This document shows positions 7,766 to 17,099 of a stretch of 64,000 nt of DNA, in pieces. Under the pieces are notes generated by a model that was not told the origin of the DNA, did not search any database, and saw only the letters and a list, made by a program, of their open reading frames with translations. Origin of the DNA: Sediminimonas qiaohouensis DSM 21189 (GTDB lineage Bacteria; Pseudomonadota; Alphaproteobacteria; Rhodobacterales; Rhodobacteraceae); NCBI RefSeq assembly GCF_000423645.1, contig NZ_AUIJ01000001.1:411854-475853 (forward strand). Direction: 5' to 3'. Both the position numbers and the translations under genes were made by a program. Position 1 is the stretch's first letter, and each line of letters starts with the position of its first letter.

Positions 7766-8831
7766 GCCCCTCGCCCCCGGTAGCACCATCGGCATTCTTG
7801 GCGGCGGACAGTTGGGCCGCATGCTCTCGGTTGCGGCCGCGCGCCTTGGCTACCGCACCCATATATTCGAGCCGGGCGCACAGCCCCCCGCCGCCGATGT
7901 CGCCCATTCCCTGACGACCGCCCGCTATGACGACGACGCGGCCCTGCGCGCCTTTGCCGAAGCGGTCGATGTCATCACCTACGAGTTCGAGAATATCCCG
8001 ACCGAGGCGCTGAACCTGCTGGAGACGCTGCGCCCCATACACCCCGGCCGCCGCGCCCTCGCGATCAGCCAGGACCGCCTGACCGAAAAGGCGTTCCTGT
8101 CCGAGCACGGGCTGCGCACCGCCCCCTTCGCCGCCGTCGACGACGAAGAGGACCTCGCCGAAGCTCTGGTCGAGATCGGCACGCCCGCGATCCTCAAGAC
8201 CCGCCGCTTTGGCTATGACGGCAAGGGGCAGGCCCGCATCAACGCCCTGACCGACGCCGATCAGGCCCTCGCGGACATGGCCGGCGCCCCCGCCATCCTG
8301 GAAGGGGTCATTGATTTCAGCCACGAGGTATCGGTCATTGCCGCGCGCGGGCTGGACGGGTCGGTGGCCTGTTTCGACCCGGGCGAAAACGTGCACGAGA
8401 GCGGCATTCTGCGCACCACCACCGTGCCCGCCCGCCTCAGCGCCGCACAGCGCAGCGATGCGGTGCTCCTATCCGCCAACATCCTGAACGCATTGCATTA
8501 TGTTGGCGTTCTGGGGGTCGAACTGTTCGTCACGACGGATGGCCTCGTGGTCAATGAAATCGCCCCGCGCGTGCACAATTCCGGCCACTGGACGCAACAA
8601 GGCTGCGCCGTTGACCAGTTCGAGCAGCACATCCGCGCCGTCGCCGGCTGGCCGCTGGCCGATGGCGCCCGCCACTGCGACGTGGTGATGGAAAACCTGA
8701 TCGGCGATGACGTGGACCGCGTGCCGCAGATCGCACAAGAGACGCGCGCCGCCCTCCACCTTTACGGCAAGTCCGAGTCCCGCCCCGGTCGCAAGATGGG
8801 CCACGTCAACCGGATCATAAACACACAATGA
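7758..8831 (+). CDS. purK: 5-(carboxyamino)imidazole ribonucleotide synthase
   Basis: This 357-residue ATP-grasp enzyme makes N5-CAIR from AIR, bicarbonate and ATP. The N-terminal [13 protein letters not shown] loop (about residues 10-22), the ATP-grasp segment [14 protein letters not shown], and the metal/phosphate region [15 protein letters not shown] are visible. The start at 7758 overlaps purE and has AGGAG 7 bases upstream. The stop codon overlaps the ATG of the AT-rich sulfotransferase-like gene (ATGA), an unusual partner for purEK. Confidence 0.95.
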   Translation: MTEPLAPGSTIGILGGGQLGRMLSVAAARLGYRTHIFEPGAQPPAADVAHSLTTARYDDDAALRAFAEAVDVITYEFENIPTEALNLLETLRPIHPGRRALAISQDRLTEKAFLSEHGLRTAPFAAVDDEEDLAEALVEIGTPAILKTRRFGYDGKGQARINALTDADQALADMAGAPAILEGVIDFSHEVSVIAARGLDGSVACFDPGENVHESGILRTTTVPARLSAAQRSDAVLLSANILNALHYVGVLGVELFVTTDGLVVNEIAPRVHNSGHWTQQGCAVDQFEQHIRAVAGWPLADGARHCDVVMENLIGDDVDRVPQIAQETRAALHLYGKSESRPGRKMGHVNRIINTQ

Positions 8832-9556
8832 GGCAATGTGTCGAAACAAACAGGAAACTTCCTCCGCAGCTAAGAAGAAATCCCATTGGTAAATGTATTT
8901 ATTTCGCAACGAAACGCATTTACAAGTACCTGAACATTATTCCCACCCCCTACAAGACACAGTATTTCGTCAACGGATACCCGGTAATACTGATTCATAA
9001 TCCAAAGTGTGGCGGCACATCTCTCAAATCCATGCTCGGAAATTCCGGAACCACCCATTCGATGCCGCGCCACGTTATGCGGGAATCAAAATGGCTCAGA
9101 ACCTACTCTATTGTAGCAGCACGAGATCCATTCGATCGATTTGTGTCGGGTTACTCATTTTTTGTGAACGGCCCGTACAAGGGAGCTCTCTATAACCACT
9201 ATGGAGACGCGTTAAAGAAAATGGATGCATTCACATTTTTTGAATTCATCAAGCAGCATCCAGAAAACCTTGGCCATCAGGTAGATTGGGCAACCTTTCC
9301 ATCCAGCCAGAAGCCACAGGCCGATCTTATATTGAAAACCGAACTTTCAGAATTCTGGTGGAAAACCCTGAAAGATCACGGCATCACCACGAGTCAAAAC
9401 AATCTTCCCAAGAAAAACTCATCACGCAAGTCAGGATATTCAGACGCCGATATCCTGAAAGTTTCAAACAGCGAGCTGAAAAAACTGAAATCCATGGTCG
9501 CGGAATACTACAGGCGTGACTATGAGTTCTTCGGCTACCCTTTCCCAAAGACATAA
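8828..9556 (+). CDS. sulfotransferase-family protein, AT-rich, likely acquired
   Basis: The 242-residue protein carries the two PAPS-binding signatures of the sulfotransferase superfamily (Sulfotransfer_2-like). The 5'-phosphosulfate loop is HNPKCGGTSLKSML (about residues 57-70). The 3'-phosphate motif is AARDPFDRFVSGYSFF (about 97-112), with Arg and Ser in the expected places. The likely acceptor is a glycan or another surface hydroxyl, inferred from relatives. The gene is clearly richer in A and T than both neighbours and uses many AAA, AAT and TTT codons, suggesting horizontal transfer. Its ATG overlaps the purK stop (ATGA), yet it shares no pathway with purine synthesis. No signal peptide is evident. 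Function beyond PAPS binding is uncertain. Confidence 0.75.
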   Translation: MRQCVETNRKLPPQLRRNPIGKCIYFATKRIYKYLNIIPTPYKTQYFVNGYPVILIHNPKCGGTSLKSMLGNSGTTHSMPRHVMRESKWLRTYSIVAARDPFDRFVSGYSFFVNGPYKGALYNHYGDALKKMDAFTFFEFIKQHPENLGHQVDWATFPSSQKPQADLILKTELSEFWWKTLKDHGITTSQNNLPKKNSSRKSGYSDADILKVSNSELKKLKSMVAEYYRRDYEFFGYPFPKT

Positions 9557-9651
9557 ACGATAGCCAAGCAACGTCCGGGCAATAACGCGCGCCCCGCCCG
9601 AATAGCGCCAAAGGCGCCGGACGGCGCCACCCCACGGGCAGGCGCGCGCCC

Positions 9652-10311
9652 TCAGCCGCCCTGCACAGCCCCTTTCGCCGCCGCGACAAATGCGCGGATC
9701 AGGGCCTCGTCCTTCTGCCCCGGCGCGCTTTCAACGCCCGATGACACGTCTACCTGCCGCGCCCCCGTCAGGCGGATCGCCGCTGCCACGTTCCCGGGCG
9801 TCAGCCCCCCGGCCAGCATCCACGGCACCGGCCAGCGCCGCCCCGAAATCAGCCGCCAATCAAACGACAGCCCATTGCCCCCCGGCAGCGCGGCCCCCTC
9901 GGCCGGTTTGGCATCGACCAGCAACTGATCGGCGACGCGGCCGTATTCCTCCAGCGCGGGCAGATCGTCCTCGGTGGCCACGCCCACGGCCTTCATCACC
10001 GGCAGGCCGTACCGTGCGCGCAGTTCCGCAACCCGCTGCGGCGTCTCGCGGCCATGCAGTTGCAACATGTCCAGCGGCACCTGCGCTGTGATCTCGTCCA
10101 GGTCCGCATCGCTCGCGTTGACCACAAGCGCCACCTTGGCCAGCCCCGGCGGCGCCTCCAGCGCCAGCGCGCGCGCCTGCGCGGGCGTCAGGTGCCGCGG
10201 TGATTTCTCGAAGAACACGAACCCGCCATAGGTCGCGCCCGCCGCCGCCGCCGCGCGCACGTGCTCGGGCCGCGTCAGGCCGCAGATCTTGACCGCAATG
10301 TCGGATGTCAT
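9652..10311 (-). CDS. trpF: phosphoribosylanthranilate isomerase
   Basis: This 219-residue TIM-barrel enzyme catalyses the Amadori rearrangement of PRA to CdRP in tryptophan synthesis. The catalytic Cys is in [12 protein letters not shown] (residues about 7-18). The region [18 protein letters not shown], the Asp-containing VDAKPAEG, and the phosphate loop [16 protein letters not shown] are all typical. It is the last gene of the minus-strand run that begins with aroA; lapA ends 61 bases upstream. Location beside rpsA, ihfB and lapA is common in Rhodobacterales. Confidence 0.95.
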   Translation of the reverse strand: MTSDIAVKICGLTRPEHVRAAAAAGATYGGFVFFEKSPRHLTPAQARALALEAPPGLAKVALVVNASDADLDEITAQVPLDMLQLHGRETPQRVAELRARYGLPVMKAVGVATEDDLPALEEYGRVADQLLVDAKPAEGAALPGGNGLSFDWRLISGRRWPVPWMLAGGLTPGNVAAAIRLTGARQVDVSSGVESAPGQKDEALIRAFVAAAKGAVQGG

Positions 10312-10372
10312 ACCAAACCGCCCAAACCGCCTGTCTTGCCCGGCAGGCCCCGCCGCGCGGGCGGGGCGCGCC

Positions 10373-10723
10373 TCAGCTCACCTCGTCCAGAAGCGCCAGA
10401 ACCTCGTCCTTGCCCTCGTCGCGCTGGCCTTTCACGCGCGACAGCTCGCGCTTCATCGCGGACACCTCGCGCGCCTTGCGGGCCGCATCGGCGCGGTGCT
10501 TGTGCTCGCGCAGCCATTCCCACACGAACCCGATCAGCAGCCCTGCCACGATCCCGGCGAATATCACGATATACAGCGGCACGTCGATGGCCAGCGGCGC
10601 CCCGACAAACCCCGCCAACGCGTCGGGCAGCAGCCGTAGCGTGACGATACCGCGATTGGCCAATGCCACGGTAATCAGGATCACCGCCAGCGCGGCAATC
10701 AGGGCATAGCGAATGTATCGCAT
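10373..10723 (-). CDS. LapA-domain (DUF1049) membrane protein
   Basis: A 116-residue inner-membrane protein with two predicted transmembrane segments ([19 protein letters not shown] and [20 protein letters not shown]) and a charged, coiled-coil-prone tail (residues about 70-116). This is the layout of the lipopolysaccharide assembly protein A domain family. In E. coli LapA works with LapB in LPS assembly and LpxC control; a similar role here is inferred from family only. It lies 10 bases after ihfB in the aroA-to-trpF run. Confidence 0.85.
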   Translation of the reverse strand: MRYIRYALIAALAVILITVALANRGIVTLRLLPDALAGFVGAPLAIDVPLYIVIFAGIVAGLLIGFVWEWLREHKHRADAARKAREVSAMKRELSRVKGQRDEGKDEVLALLDEVS

Positions 10724-10733
10724 CGGCTCGGGC

Positions 10734-11015
10734 TCACTTTCCGTTCAGGCGATCGCGCAGCAGCTTGCCGGTCTTGAAGAACGGCACATGCTTTTCCTCA
10801 ACATGCACCGATTCCCCGGTTCGCGGGTTGCGGCCAATCCGCGCGTCCCGCTTCTTGACCGAGAACGCGCCGAACCCGCGAAGCTCCACCCGGTCGCCGC
10901 GCGCCATCGCGTTGGTGATCTCTTCAAAGATCGTGTTCACGATCTTCTCGACATCGCGTTGGTACAAGTGCGGGTTTTCATCCGCGATCTGCTGGATCAA
11001 TTCAGATCTGATCAT
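10734..11015 (-). CDS. ihfB: integration host factor subunit beta
   Basis: The 93-residue DNA-bending protein of the HU/IHF family pairs with IhfA. The family signature is seen in [20 protein letters not shown] with the following NPRTGE arm, whose Pro intercalates at DNA kinks. [17 protein letters not shown] and [13 protein letters not shown] form the dimer core. It is one residue shorter than the E. coli protein. The gene follows rpsA, a placement conserved across many proteobacteria, and a terminator-like hairpin separates the two. Confidence 0.96.
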   Translation of the reverse strand: MIRSELIQQIADENPHLYQRDVEKIVNTIFEEITNAMARGDRVELRGFGAFSVKKRDARIGRNPRTGESVHVEEKHVPFFKTGKLLRDRLNGK

Positions 11016-11227
11016 CGACCATCCCCCCGATCGTTCTTATGGACGCCATTCGCGCTAACCATAGGAACAATAAACGTGATCGGAAACCGGAACGAAGCAC
11101 GAAATCGACCGATTGTCGGTTTCTTGCCGATTATCGGCCGGATTTTTGCCTGCCGCGCGCGCCGGATGGCGCCATCGGCGCGCGCGGAGCGCGGCACGGC
11201 CGGCTGCCGATTCGCGGCAAATGCGAA

Positions 11228-11254
11228 CGGCCCCGCCCTTTCGGGACGGGGCCG
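11228..11254 (-). terminator. terminator-like hairpin after rpsA
   Basis: CGGCCCCG and CGGGGCCG form a GC-rich stem around a short CCCTTTCGGGA inner hairpin, 24 bases past the rpsA stop on the minus strand. Only a weak T-rich tail follows (TTCGCATTT), so termination may be partial. Confidence 0.55.
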
Positions 11255-11277
11255 CCGCGTCTTCCCGCTGTGGGGAT

Positions 11278-12966
11278 TTACTTCTCGTCTTCGTCGCCCT
11301 TGAGGGCCGCGCCAAGGATATCGCCCAGCGATGCGCCGGAATCCGAGCTGCCGTACTGTTCCACGGCCTCTTTTTCCTCGGCGATCTCGCGCGCCTTGAT
11401 CGACAGGCCCAGACGGCGGGACTTGGCATCGACATTGGTCACGCGCACGTCAACCTTATCGCCGACCGAGAACCGCTCGGGGCGCTGCTCGGCACGGTCG
11501 CGGCTCAGGTCGGAGCGACGGATGAAGCTCTTCATCCCTTCGTATTCCACCTCGATGCCGCCATCCTCGATCGCGGTGACTTCCACCGTGATGACCGAGC
11601 CGCGCTTCACGCCGCCCACGACCTCGGCGAACTTGTCGCCGCCCATGGCCTTGATCGACAGGGAAATGCGCTCTTTCTCGACATCCACATCCAGCACGAC
11701 CGCCTGAACGACGTCGCCCTTGTGGTAGTTCTGGATCGCATCCTCGCCACGCTCGTCCCAGCTCAGATCGCTGAGGTGAACCATGCCGTCGATGTCGCCT
11801 TCCAGGCCGATGAACAGGCCGAACTCGGTGATGTTCTTGACCTCACCTTCAACCTGCGTTCCCTCGGGATGGGTCTCTGCGAACACTTCCCACGGGTTGC
11901 GCTGCGTCTGCTTCAGGCCAAGGCTGACACGGCGCTTGGCCGGGTCGATATCCAGAACCATGACCTCGACTTCCTGGCTGGTCGAAACGATCTTGCCGGG
12001 ATGCACGTTCTTCTTGGTCCAGGACATCTCGCTGACGTGAACCAGCCCCTCGATCCCCGGCTCCAGCTCCACGAAGGCGCCGTAATCGGTGATGTTGGTG
12101 ACGCGGCCGGTGTGCACGCTGTCCAGCGGATACTTGGTTGCCACCAGGTCCCAGGGATCTTCCTGAAGCTGCTTCATGCCCAGGCTGATACGGTGGGTTT
12201 CCTTGTTGATCTTGATGACCTGCACGTTGATCGTCTCGCCGATCGACACGATCTCGGACGGGTGGTTGACCCGGCGCCATGCCATGTCGGTGACGTGCAG
12301 AAGGCCGTCAACACCGCCCAGATCGACGAAGGCGCCGTACTCGGTGATGTTCTTGACAACACCTTCGACGGTCTGACCCTCGGTCAGGTTGGCGATGACC
12401 TCGGCGCGCTGTTCGGCGCGGCTTTCTTCCAGGATGGCGCGGCGCGACACGACGATGTTGCCACGGCGGCGGTCCATCTTGAGGATCTGGAACGGCTGCT
12501 TGAGACCCATCAGGGGGCCGGCGTCGCGTACGGGGCGCACGTCCACCTGGCTGCCGGGCAGGAACGCCACGGCGCCGCCCAGATCGACCGTAAAGCCGCC
12601 CTTCACGCGGCCAAAGATCGCGCCTTCGACGCGTTCCTCGGCGGCATAGGCTTTCTCCAGGCGGTCCCACGCGGCTTCGCGGCGGGCCATCTCACGGCTG
12701 ATGACCGCTTCGCCGCGGGCATTCTCGACCTGGCGAAGGAACACCTCCACCTCGTCGCCCACGCTGATTTCGGGGTCTTCTCCGGGATTTGCGAATTCCT
12801 TGAGCTCGACGCGGCCTTCCATCTTGTAGCCGACATCGATGATGGCTTGTCCCGCCTCGATGGCGATGACTTTGCCGGTCACGACACTGCCCTCTTCGGG
12901 GGTGTCCATTTCGAAGCTTTCGTTCAGGAGGGCTTCGAATTCCTCCATGGATGCGTTTTGAGCCAT
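11278..12966 (-). CDS. rpsA: 30S ribosomal protein S1
   Basis: This 562-residue protein contains six S1 OB-fold repeats, recognisable from recurring VxGxVxxIxxYGAFVxL blocks such as VEGVVKNITEYGAFVDLGG and HTGRVTNITDYGAFVELEP, each followed by GLVHVSEMSW-type segments. It binds mRNA leaders and docks them on the 30S subunit. The length is close to the E. coli 557 residues. The N-terminus MAQNASMEEFEALLNESF fits alphaproteobacterial S1. A good sigma-70-type promoter lies about 185 bases upstream. Long open frames on the opposite strand are codon-bias shadows. Confidence 0.97.
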   Translation of the reverse strand: MAQNASMEEFEALLNESFEMDTPEEGSVVTGKVIAIEAGQAIIDVGYKMEGRVELKEFANPGEDPEISVGDEVEVFLRQVENARGEAVISREMARREAAWDRLEKAYAAEERVEGAIFGRVKGGFTVDLGGAVAFLPGSQVDVRPVRDAGPLMGLKQPFQILKMDRRRGNIVVSRRAILEESRAEQRAEVIANLTEGQTVEGVVKNITEYGAFVDLGGVDGLLHVTDMAWRRVNHPSEIVSIGETINVQVIKINKETHRISLGMKQLQEDPWDLVATKYPLDSVHTGRVTNITDYGAFVELEPGIEGLVHVSEMSWTKKNVHPGKIVSTSQEVEVMVLDIDPAKRRVSLGLKQTQRNPWEVFAETHPEGTQVEGEVKNITEFGLFIGLEGDIDGMVHLSDLSWDERGEDAIQNYHKGDVVQAVVLDVDVEKERISLSIKAMGGDKFAEVVGGVKRGSVITVEVTAIEDGGIEVEYEGMKSFIRRSDLSRDRAEQRPERFSVGDKVDVRVTNVDAKSRRLGLSIKAREIAEEKEAVEQYGSSDSGASLGDILGAALKGDEDEK

Positions 12967-13150
12967 GTGGTCTTACGGTTTCCTATTCTACAACTGTTTC
13001 CGGCCGTGCGGTTGTCTCCGCCGGTCTTGGGGTTTGGTCACTTGACGCCACACACATAAGGCCGCCACAAAAACGAAAGAGGGCCGGTTGCATCCCGACC
13101 CTGCCTGTATGCTTCGGTCTTGTGGCTTTGGCGCCCTTCTCGACGGGGGG

Positions 13151-13179
13151 TCTATACTGTGCATGCACACATCAATCAA
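13151..13179 (-). promoter_or_regulatory. putative sigma-70 promoter of rpsA
   Basis: On the minus strand TTGATT (13179-13174) and TATAGA (13156-13151) are separated by 17 bases. This gives an rpsA leader of about 180 bases, long enough for the S1 autoregulation known in other bacteria. The rest of the 12967-13333 gap holds repeat copy C and nothing else I can name. Confidence 0.55.
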
Positions 13180-13260
13180 GCCTAACCTTTGATTTATACT
13201 CCGCCACGCGGGAGTTGGCCGGGGCATTGCCGGTTATGACCTGGAACTGCTGAGACAATC

Positions 13261-13303
13261 GGCGGCCCGCGGCCGCTATTTCGCGCGGGGCACTGTATGA
13301 GAG
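13261..13303 (+). repeat. dispersed intergenic repeat, copy C (core only)
   Basis: The core CGGCCGCTATTTCGCGCGGG followed by GCACTGTATGAGAGG matches the right end of copies B and D. The left arm seen in copies A and D is absent. Confidence 0.55.
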
Positions 13304-13333
13304 GCCATCACCAACCCGCCGATGCGCGCCCCC

Positions 13334-13954
13334 TCAACCGGGCGCCGCGTCGCGCGCGGCGTTCACCGCCGCGACGGCCTGCGCCACCGCTTCCTCGATG
13401 CTCAGGTCCGAGGTATCCAGCACCACCGCGTCATCCGCCGGGCGCAGCGGCGCCTCGCTGCGCTCCGTGTCGCGGGCGTCGCGCTCGTGCACATCGGCCA
13501 GGACCGCCTCAAGCTCCACGTCGCTGCCCGCCTCGCGCAGCTCCAGCCACCGGCGCCGCGCGCGCACCTCGGCGCTGGCGGTGACAAACAGCTTGGCCTC
13601 CGCCTCGGGGCAGATCACCGTGCCGATGTCGCGCCCGTCCAGAACCGCGCCGCCCGCGCGCCGGGCAAAGGCGCGCTGAAAATCCACCAGCGCCGCGCGC
13701 ACCTCGGGGATGGCGGCGACACGGCTGGCCGCCTGCGCCACATCGGCGCCGCGCAGCCCCTCGGCGCGCAAATCCTCGGCCACCAGGCCCTGCGCGGCCT
13801 CGACCGGCTCGACCCCGTCCAGCACCTTGCGACCCACCACGCGATACAGCAGCCCGGTATCGAGGTAGGCCAGCCCGAAATGCCCCGCCACGGCGCGGCT
13901 TACCGTGCCCTTGCCGGCCGCTGCCGGCCCGTCGATCGCGATTGTGAAACTCAC
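13334..13954 (-). CDS. cmk: (d)CMP kinase
   Basis: This 206-residue P-loop kinase phosphorylates CMP and dCMP. The P-loop GPAAAGKGT is at residues 9-17; [12 protein letters not shown] and [20 protein letters not shown] are conserved nucleotide-binding blocks. The start is a GTG at 13954 with AGGAG 6 bases upstream; it overlaps the stop of the upstream membrane-protein gene (GTGA). An ATG further upstream would place a membrane-gene shadow at the N-terminus and is not favoured. cmk between aroA and rpsA is a classical arrangement. Confidence 0.94.
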   Translation of the reverse strand: MSFTIAIDGPAAAGKGTVSRAVAGHFGLAYLDTGLLYRVVGRKVLDGVEPVEAAQGLVAEDLRAEGLRGADVAQAASRVAAIPEVRAALVDFQRAFARRAGGAVLDGRDIGTVICPEAEAKLFVTASAEVRARRRWLELREAGSDVELEAVLADVHERDARDTERSEAPLRPADDAVVLDTSDLSIEEAVAQAVAAVNAARDAAPG

Positions 13955-14475
13955 TTCATGCTCCTTTTCCACCGGTGCCAAAGCGCCGCGATCGCGGCGG
14001 CGAGGGCGACCGTCATCACCGCGCCCGTTGCCGCCGATTTCGCCACCGTCCACGCGCTGGCCCATGCAACCATGCCCTGCGTGACACCCTCGGCGCCCGC
14101 GCGCAACAGGGCCGCAACCGCCGCGTTTTCCACATAATCAGCCACCGCGCCCAGCACCGCAACCACGCTGCCCGCCCGCGCCAGCCACACCCCGCGCGCG
14201 CCCAACAGCAAATGCAGCGCCAGGATCAGCGACAGCGCCAAAAGCGCCGGGTACGTGGTATCCAACCAATGCTGCGCAGTCAGGTACAGATCGCGCGCCT
14301 CCCCCGGCAGCGCCCCAAGATACCCGCGCGCCTGCGACAAGTCATAGCCAAGCGGTCGCAAATCGAACGGGCGCAGCCCGCCGGCGGCCTCGATCAGCGC
14401 CGGCAAGGTCCATAGCAGCATCGCCAGGTAATTGATCAGCGTCAGCGCCAGCGTGGCCACGAACACCCGCCGCAT
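13951..14475 (-). CDS. four-segment integral membrane protein, function unknown
   Basis: The 174-residue protein has four likely membrane spans: near residues 5-27 ([18 protein letters not shown]), 75-93 ([17 protein letters not shown]), 97-120, and 145-165 ([18 protein letters not shown]). The C-terminus is basic (WHRWKRSMK), suggesting a cytosolic end. No family was recognised. It sits 3 bases after aroA and overlaps cmk by 4 bases, so it is co-translated with both. Composition is like its neighbours. A link to membrane physiology rather than to nucleotide or aromatic synthesis is all that can be said. Confidence 0.75.
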   Translation of the reverse strand: MRRVFVATLALTLINYLAMLLWTLPALIEAAGGLRPFDLRPLGYDLSQARGYLGALPGEARDLYLTAQHWLDTTYPALLALSLILALHLLLGARGVWLARAGSVVAVLGAVADYVENAAVAALLRAGAEGVTQGMVAWASAWTVAKSAATGAVMTVALAAAIAALWHRWKRSMK

Positions 14476-14478
14476 GGC

Positions 14479-15831
14479 CTAGGCCCCGCTGCGGCGGATA
14501 TCGGCGCCCAGCCCGGTCATCAACGGCTCGAACACCGGGAACGAGGTGGCGATCGGCGCGCCGTCATCGACGCGCATCGGCCGCTCGCTGGCCAGTCCCA
14601 TCACCAGGAATGACATCGCGATCCGGTGGTCCAGGTGGCTGGCCGCCTGCGCGCCGCCGGGCACATTGCCCGCGCCACAGCCGTGCACGATCCACCAATC
14701 GGGGCCATCCTCGACCTCGACACCGGCGGCGCGCAGGCCCGTTGCCATCGCCGCGATCCGGTCGCTTTCCTTGACCCGCAGCTCGGCCACCCCGCGCATC
14801 ACCGTCGCCCCCGTGGCATTGGCCGCGACCACCGACAGGACCGGGTATTCGTCGATCATGCTGGCGGCGCGCTCGGGCGGCACCTCGATGCCGTGCATGT
14901 CGGGCGAATATTTCGCCCGCAGGTCCGCCACCGGCTCGCCGCCCTCCTCGCGCATGTTCTCGAACGTCAGGTCCGCGCCCATGTCCTGCAAGGTGTAGAA
15001 CAGTCCCGCCCGCGTCGGGTTCAGCCCGATATTCGGCACCAGCACGTCCGAGCCCGGCACGATCAGCGCCGCGCAGACCGGGAACGCCGCGCTGGAGGGA
15101 TCGCGCGGCACGACGATGTCCTGCGGCCGCAGCTCGGGCCGGCCCGTCAGGGTGATCTCGCGGCCCTCGGCCACGTCGCGCACGGCGATCTCGGCGCCAA
15201 AGCCCGCCAGCATCCGCTCGGTATGATCGCGCGTCGCCGCGGCCTCGATCACGACCGTCTCGCCCGGCGCGTTCAGCCCCGCCAGCAGCACCGCCGATTT
15301 CACCTGCGCCGACGGCACCGGCACGGTATAACGCACCGGCACTGGATCGGCCGCGCCCACCACCGTCATCGGCAGGCGCCCGCCCGCGCGGCCATACGTG
15401 CACGCGCCAAACTGCGCCAGCGGATCGGTTACCCGCGCCATCGGCCGCGCGTTCAGACTGGCATCGCCGGTGAAGGTGGCGGTGATCGGCGAGGTCGCCA
15501 TCGCCCCCATGATCAGCCGCACGCCGGTGCCCGAATTGCCGCAATCGATGACGCCGCCGGGCTCGGCAAAGCCGCCCACGCCGACGCCGTGCACGTGCCA
15601 CGTGCCATCCTCGTCCCGGGCCACCTCGGCGCCGAAGGCGCGCATCGCGCGGCCGGTATCCAGAACGTCCTCGCCCTCAAGCAGGCCGGTGATCCGCGTC
15701 TCGCCCACCGACAGCGCCCCCAGGATCAGCGTCCGGTGGCTGATCGACTTGTCGCCGGGCACATGCGCCAGCCCCGTCAGCGGCCCTTGCGCGGTCGAGA
15801 TCATCGGAACGGGGGCGGCATGGCCGGACAT
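14479..15831 (-). CDS. aroA: 3-phosphoshikimate 1-carboxyvinyltransferase (EPSP synthase)
   Basis: The 450-residue enzyme joins shikimate-3-phosphate and PEP in aromatic amino-acid synthesis. The N-terminal [18 protein letters not shown] has K28 as the catalytic PEP-contact lysine. The PEP loop [13 protein letters not shown], the S3P region [14 protein letters not shown], and the late [20 protein letters not shown] and [13 protein letters not shown] blocks are all present. The GNSGT loop keeps the Gly that governs glyphosate sensitivity in many enzymes; sensitivity cannot be read from this alone. ATG 15831 has AAAGGA upstream. It is the first gene of a run through cmk, rpsA, ihfB, lapA and trpF. 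Confidence 0.96.
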   Translation of the reverse strand: MSGHAAPVPMISTAQGPLTGLAHVPGDKSISHRTLILGALSVGETRITGLLEGEDVLDTGRAMRAFGAEVARDEDGTWHVHGVGVGGFAEPGGVIDCGNSGTGVRLIMGAMATSPITATFTGDASLNARPMARVTDPLAQFGACTYGRAGGRLPMTVVGAADPVPVRYTVPVPSAQVKSAVLLAGLNAPGETVVIEAAATRDHTERMLAGFGAEIAVRDVAEGREITLTGRPELRPQDIVVPRDPSSAAFPVCAALIVPGSDVLVPNIGLNPTRAGLFYTLQDMGADLTFENMREEGGEPVADLRAKYSPDMHGIEVPPERAASMIDEYPVLSVVAANATGATVMRGVAELRVKESDRIAAMATGLRAAGVEVEDGPDWWIVHGCGAGNVPGGAQAASHLDHRIAMSFLVMGLASERPMRVDDGAPIATSFPVFEPLMTGLGADIRRSGA

Positions 15832-15937
15832 GGGGCATCCTTTCGGGGGGAAACGCTTTGCGCCGGGTGATAGCAAGGCCGCGCGCCCGCGTCCATCACA
15901 AGCGGCGCCGGTGTTTGATACCTGACGCCGGGGGCGT

Positions 15938-16122
15938 GGTTGAGGTGCTGCGCAGTGCCCGGCCGCCGGGTGGGCGCTGCAACCCTCGTGTAGCGCGCTT
16001 TATGCCAGCCAAATACCTCCTCGTTTTCGTCGGCATGATACGCCGCAAAAGCGCCCGCCCGAGGGGGCGGTCGGGCGCTGCGCGGCGCCCTTCGGCCGCT
16101 ATTTCGCGCAGGGCGCTATATC
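15938..16122 (+). repeat. dispersed intergenic repeat, copy D (reference long form)
   Basis: This is the clearest full copy: GGTTGAGG, GTGCCCGGCCGCCGGGTGGG, GCTTTATGCCAGCCAAATAC, a GATACGCC block, CGGGCGCTGCGCGGCGCC, and the core CGGCCGCTATTTCGCGCAGG GCGCTATAT. It fills most of the 15832-16179 gap between aroA and trmB. No ORF with family similarity lies inside. Confidence 0.65.
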
Positions 16123-16179
16123 GATCGGAAACAACGGCCCATTCCTACACCCCAGAACCATAATATCCAGCGTTAAACC

Positions 16180-16896
16180 CTACCCGCTCCGCCGAAAGGT
16201 CAGGTAATGCGGCACCCGCCCCTCGCGCAACGCCTTTTGTTCGTAGCGGGTCGAGATCCAATCATCCCACGGCTCGCGCCAATCGCCGGGCCGCTCGGCC
16301 AGCCACTCGAACCCGTGGCGCGGAACCTGCTCAAGCGTCTGGCGCACGTAATCGGGAATATCCGTCGCCACCCGGAACTCCGCCCCCGGCCTCAGCACCC
16401 GCGCCAGCGGTTCAAGATGCTCGGGCGTGACGAAACGGCGGCGATGGTGGCGCGCCTTGGGCCACGGATCGGGATAGAGCAGGAACGCCCGCGCGATGCT
16501 GGCATCGGGGAGCACGTCGAAAAGATCGCGCACATCGCCGGGGTGCACGCGGATGTTGTCCACCCCCGCCGCCCGGATCTTGCCCAGCAGCATCGCCACC
16601 CCGTTGATGTACGGCTCGCACCCGATCAGCCCCACCTCGGGCGTGCGGGCGGCCTGGTGCACCATGTGCTCACCGCCGCCAAACCCCACCTCAAGCCAAA
16701 CATCGCGCCCCCCGAACAGCGCCTGCAGGTCCAAAGGCCTGCGCTCGGGGTTCACGTCCCAGCCAACCGGGCCGGGCGACAGCGCAGCGAGGTCCTCGTC
16801 CAGATACGCCTCTTGCGACGGCTTGAGCGGCTTGCCCTTGAACCGGCCGTAGAAATTGCGCCACGGGGCGCCAGTGGGATGCTTGCCTTGCGTCAT
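16180..16896 (-). CDS. trmB: tRNA (guanine-N7-)-methyltransferase
   Basis: This 238-residue SAM-dependent enzyme makes m7G46 in tRNA variable loops. The SAM motif WLEVGFGGGEHMVHQA (about residues 71-86), IGCEPYINGVAMLL, and the family-specific FLLYPDPWPKARHHRRRF block are visible. The C-terminal WISTRYEQKALREGR is the usual tRNA-contact and closing segment. It is 203 bases downstream of metK on the same strand, so the SAM producer and a SAM user are neighbours. Confidence 0.95.
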   Translation of the reverse strand: MTQGKHPTGAPWRNFYGRFKGKPLKPSQEAYLDEDLAALSPGPVGWDVNPERRPLDLQALFGGRDVWLEVGFGGGEHMVHQAARTPEVGLIGCEPYINGVAMLLGKIRAAGVDNIRVHPGDVRDLFDVLPDASIARAFLLYPDPWPKARHHRRRFVTPEHLEPLARVLRPGAEFRVATDIPDYVRQTLEQVPRHGFEWLAERPGDWREPWDDWISTRYEQKALREGRVPHYLTFRRSG

Positions 16897-17061
16897 GCCG
16901 GTCCCTTAGCGCCTCGCCCCGGCCGGATCAATCCCGGCAGGGGGCGCGAGGTGCGATGCGGTCTATGGAACAAATGACCTGTTGCCGTCGTTGGGCGACC
17001 GGCCTGGGTGCCGCCCGCCCCCCGGCAACGCGGTCACCGGCATGCCGGGCCGCGCCGCCGA

Positions 17062-17083
17062 GAGTATTTTGGGCAAGATGAAG
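17062..17083. repeat. short motif resembling a recurrent Rhodobacteraceae intergenic sequence
   Basis: GAGTATTTTGGGCAAGATGA followed by AG lies 17 bases past the metK stop. Similar GAGTATTT..GGC..ATGAAG strings recur between genes in this family, from memory. It also resembles the reverse complement of the left arm of copies A and D (GTATTTGGC.GGCATAAAG). Confidence 0.35.
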
Positions 17084-17099
17084 CCAGCCTGCTGCGCGC

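Noticed and set aside
9585..9640. Intrinsic terminator between the sulfotransferase-like gene and trpF
   Set aside because: Several short GGCGCC inverted repeats are present, but no dominant stem and no T-run on either strand.
11113..13059. A 648-codon open frame on the plus strand opposite rpsA
   Set aside because: It is an antisense shadow of rpsA caused by GC-biased third positions. Its product is a His/Asp/Leu-rich repeat without family motifs, whereas the rpsA frame has six S1 domains.
14626..15870. 414-codon plus-strand frame opposite aroA
   Set aside because: It is the low-complexity His/Arg/Ala mirror of the EPSP synthase gene.
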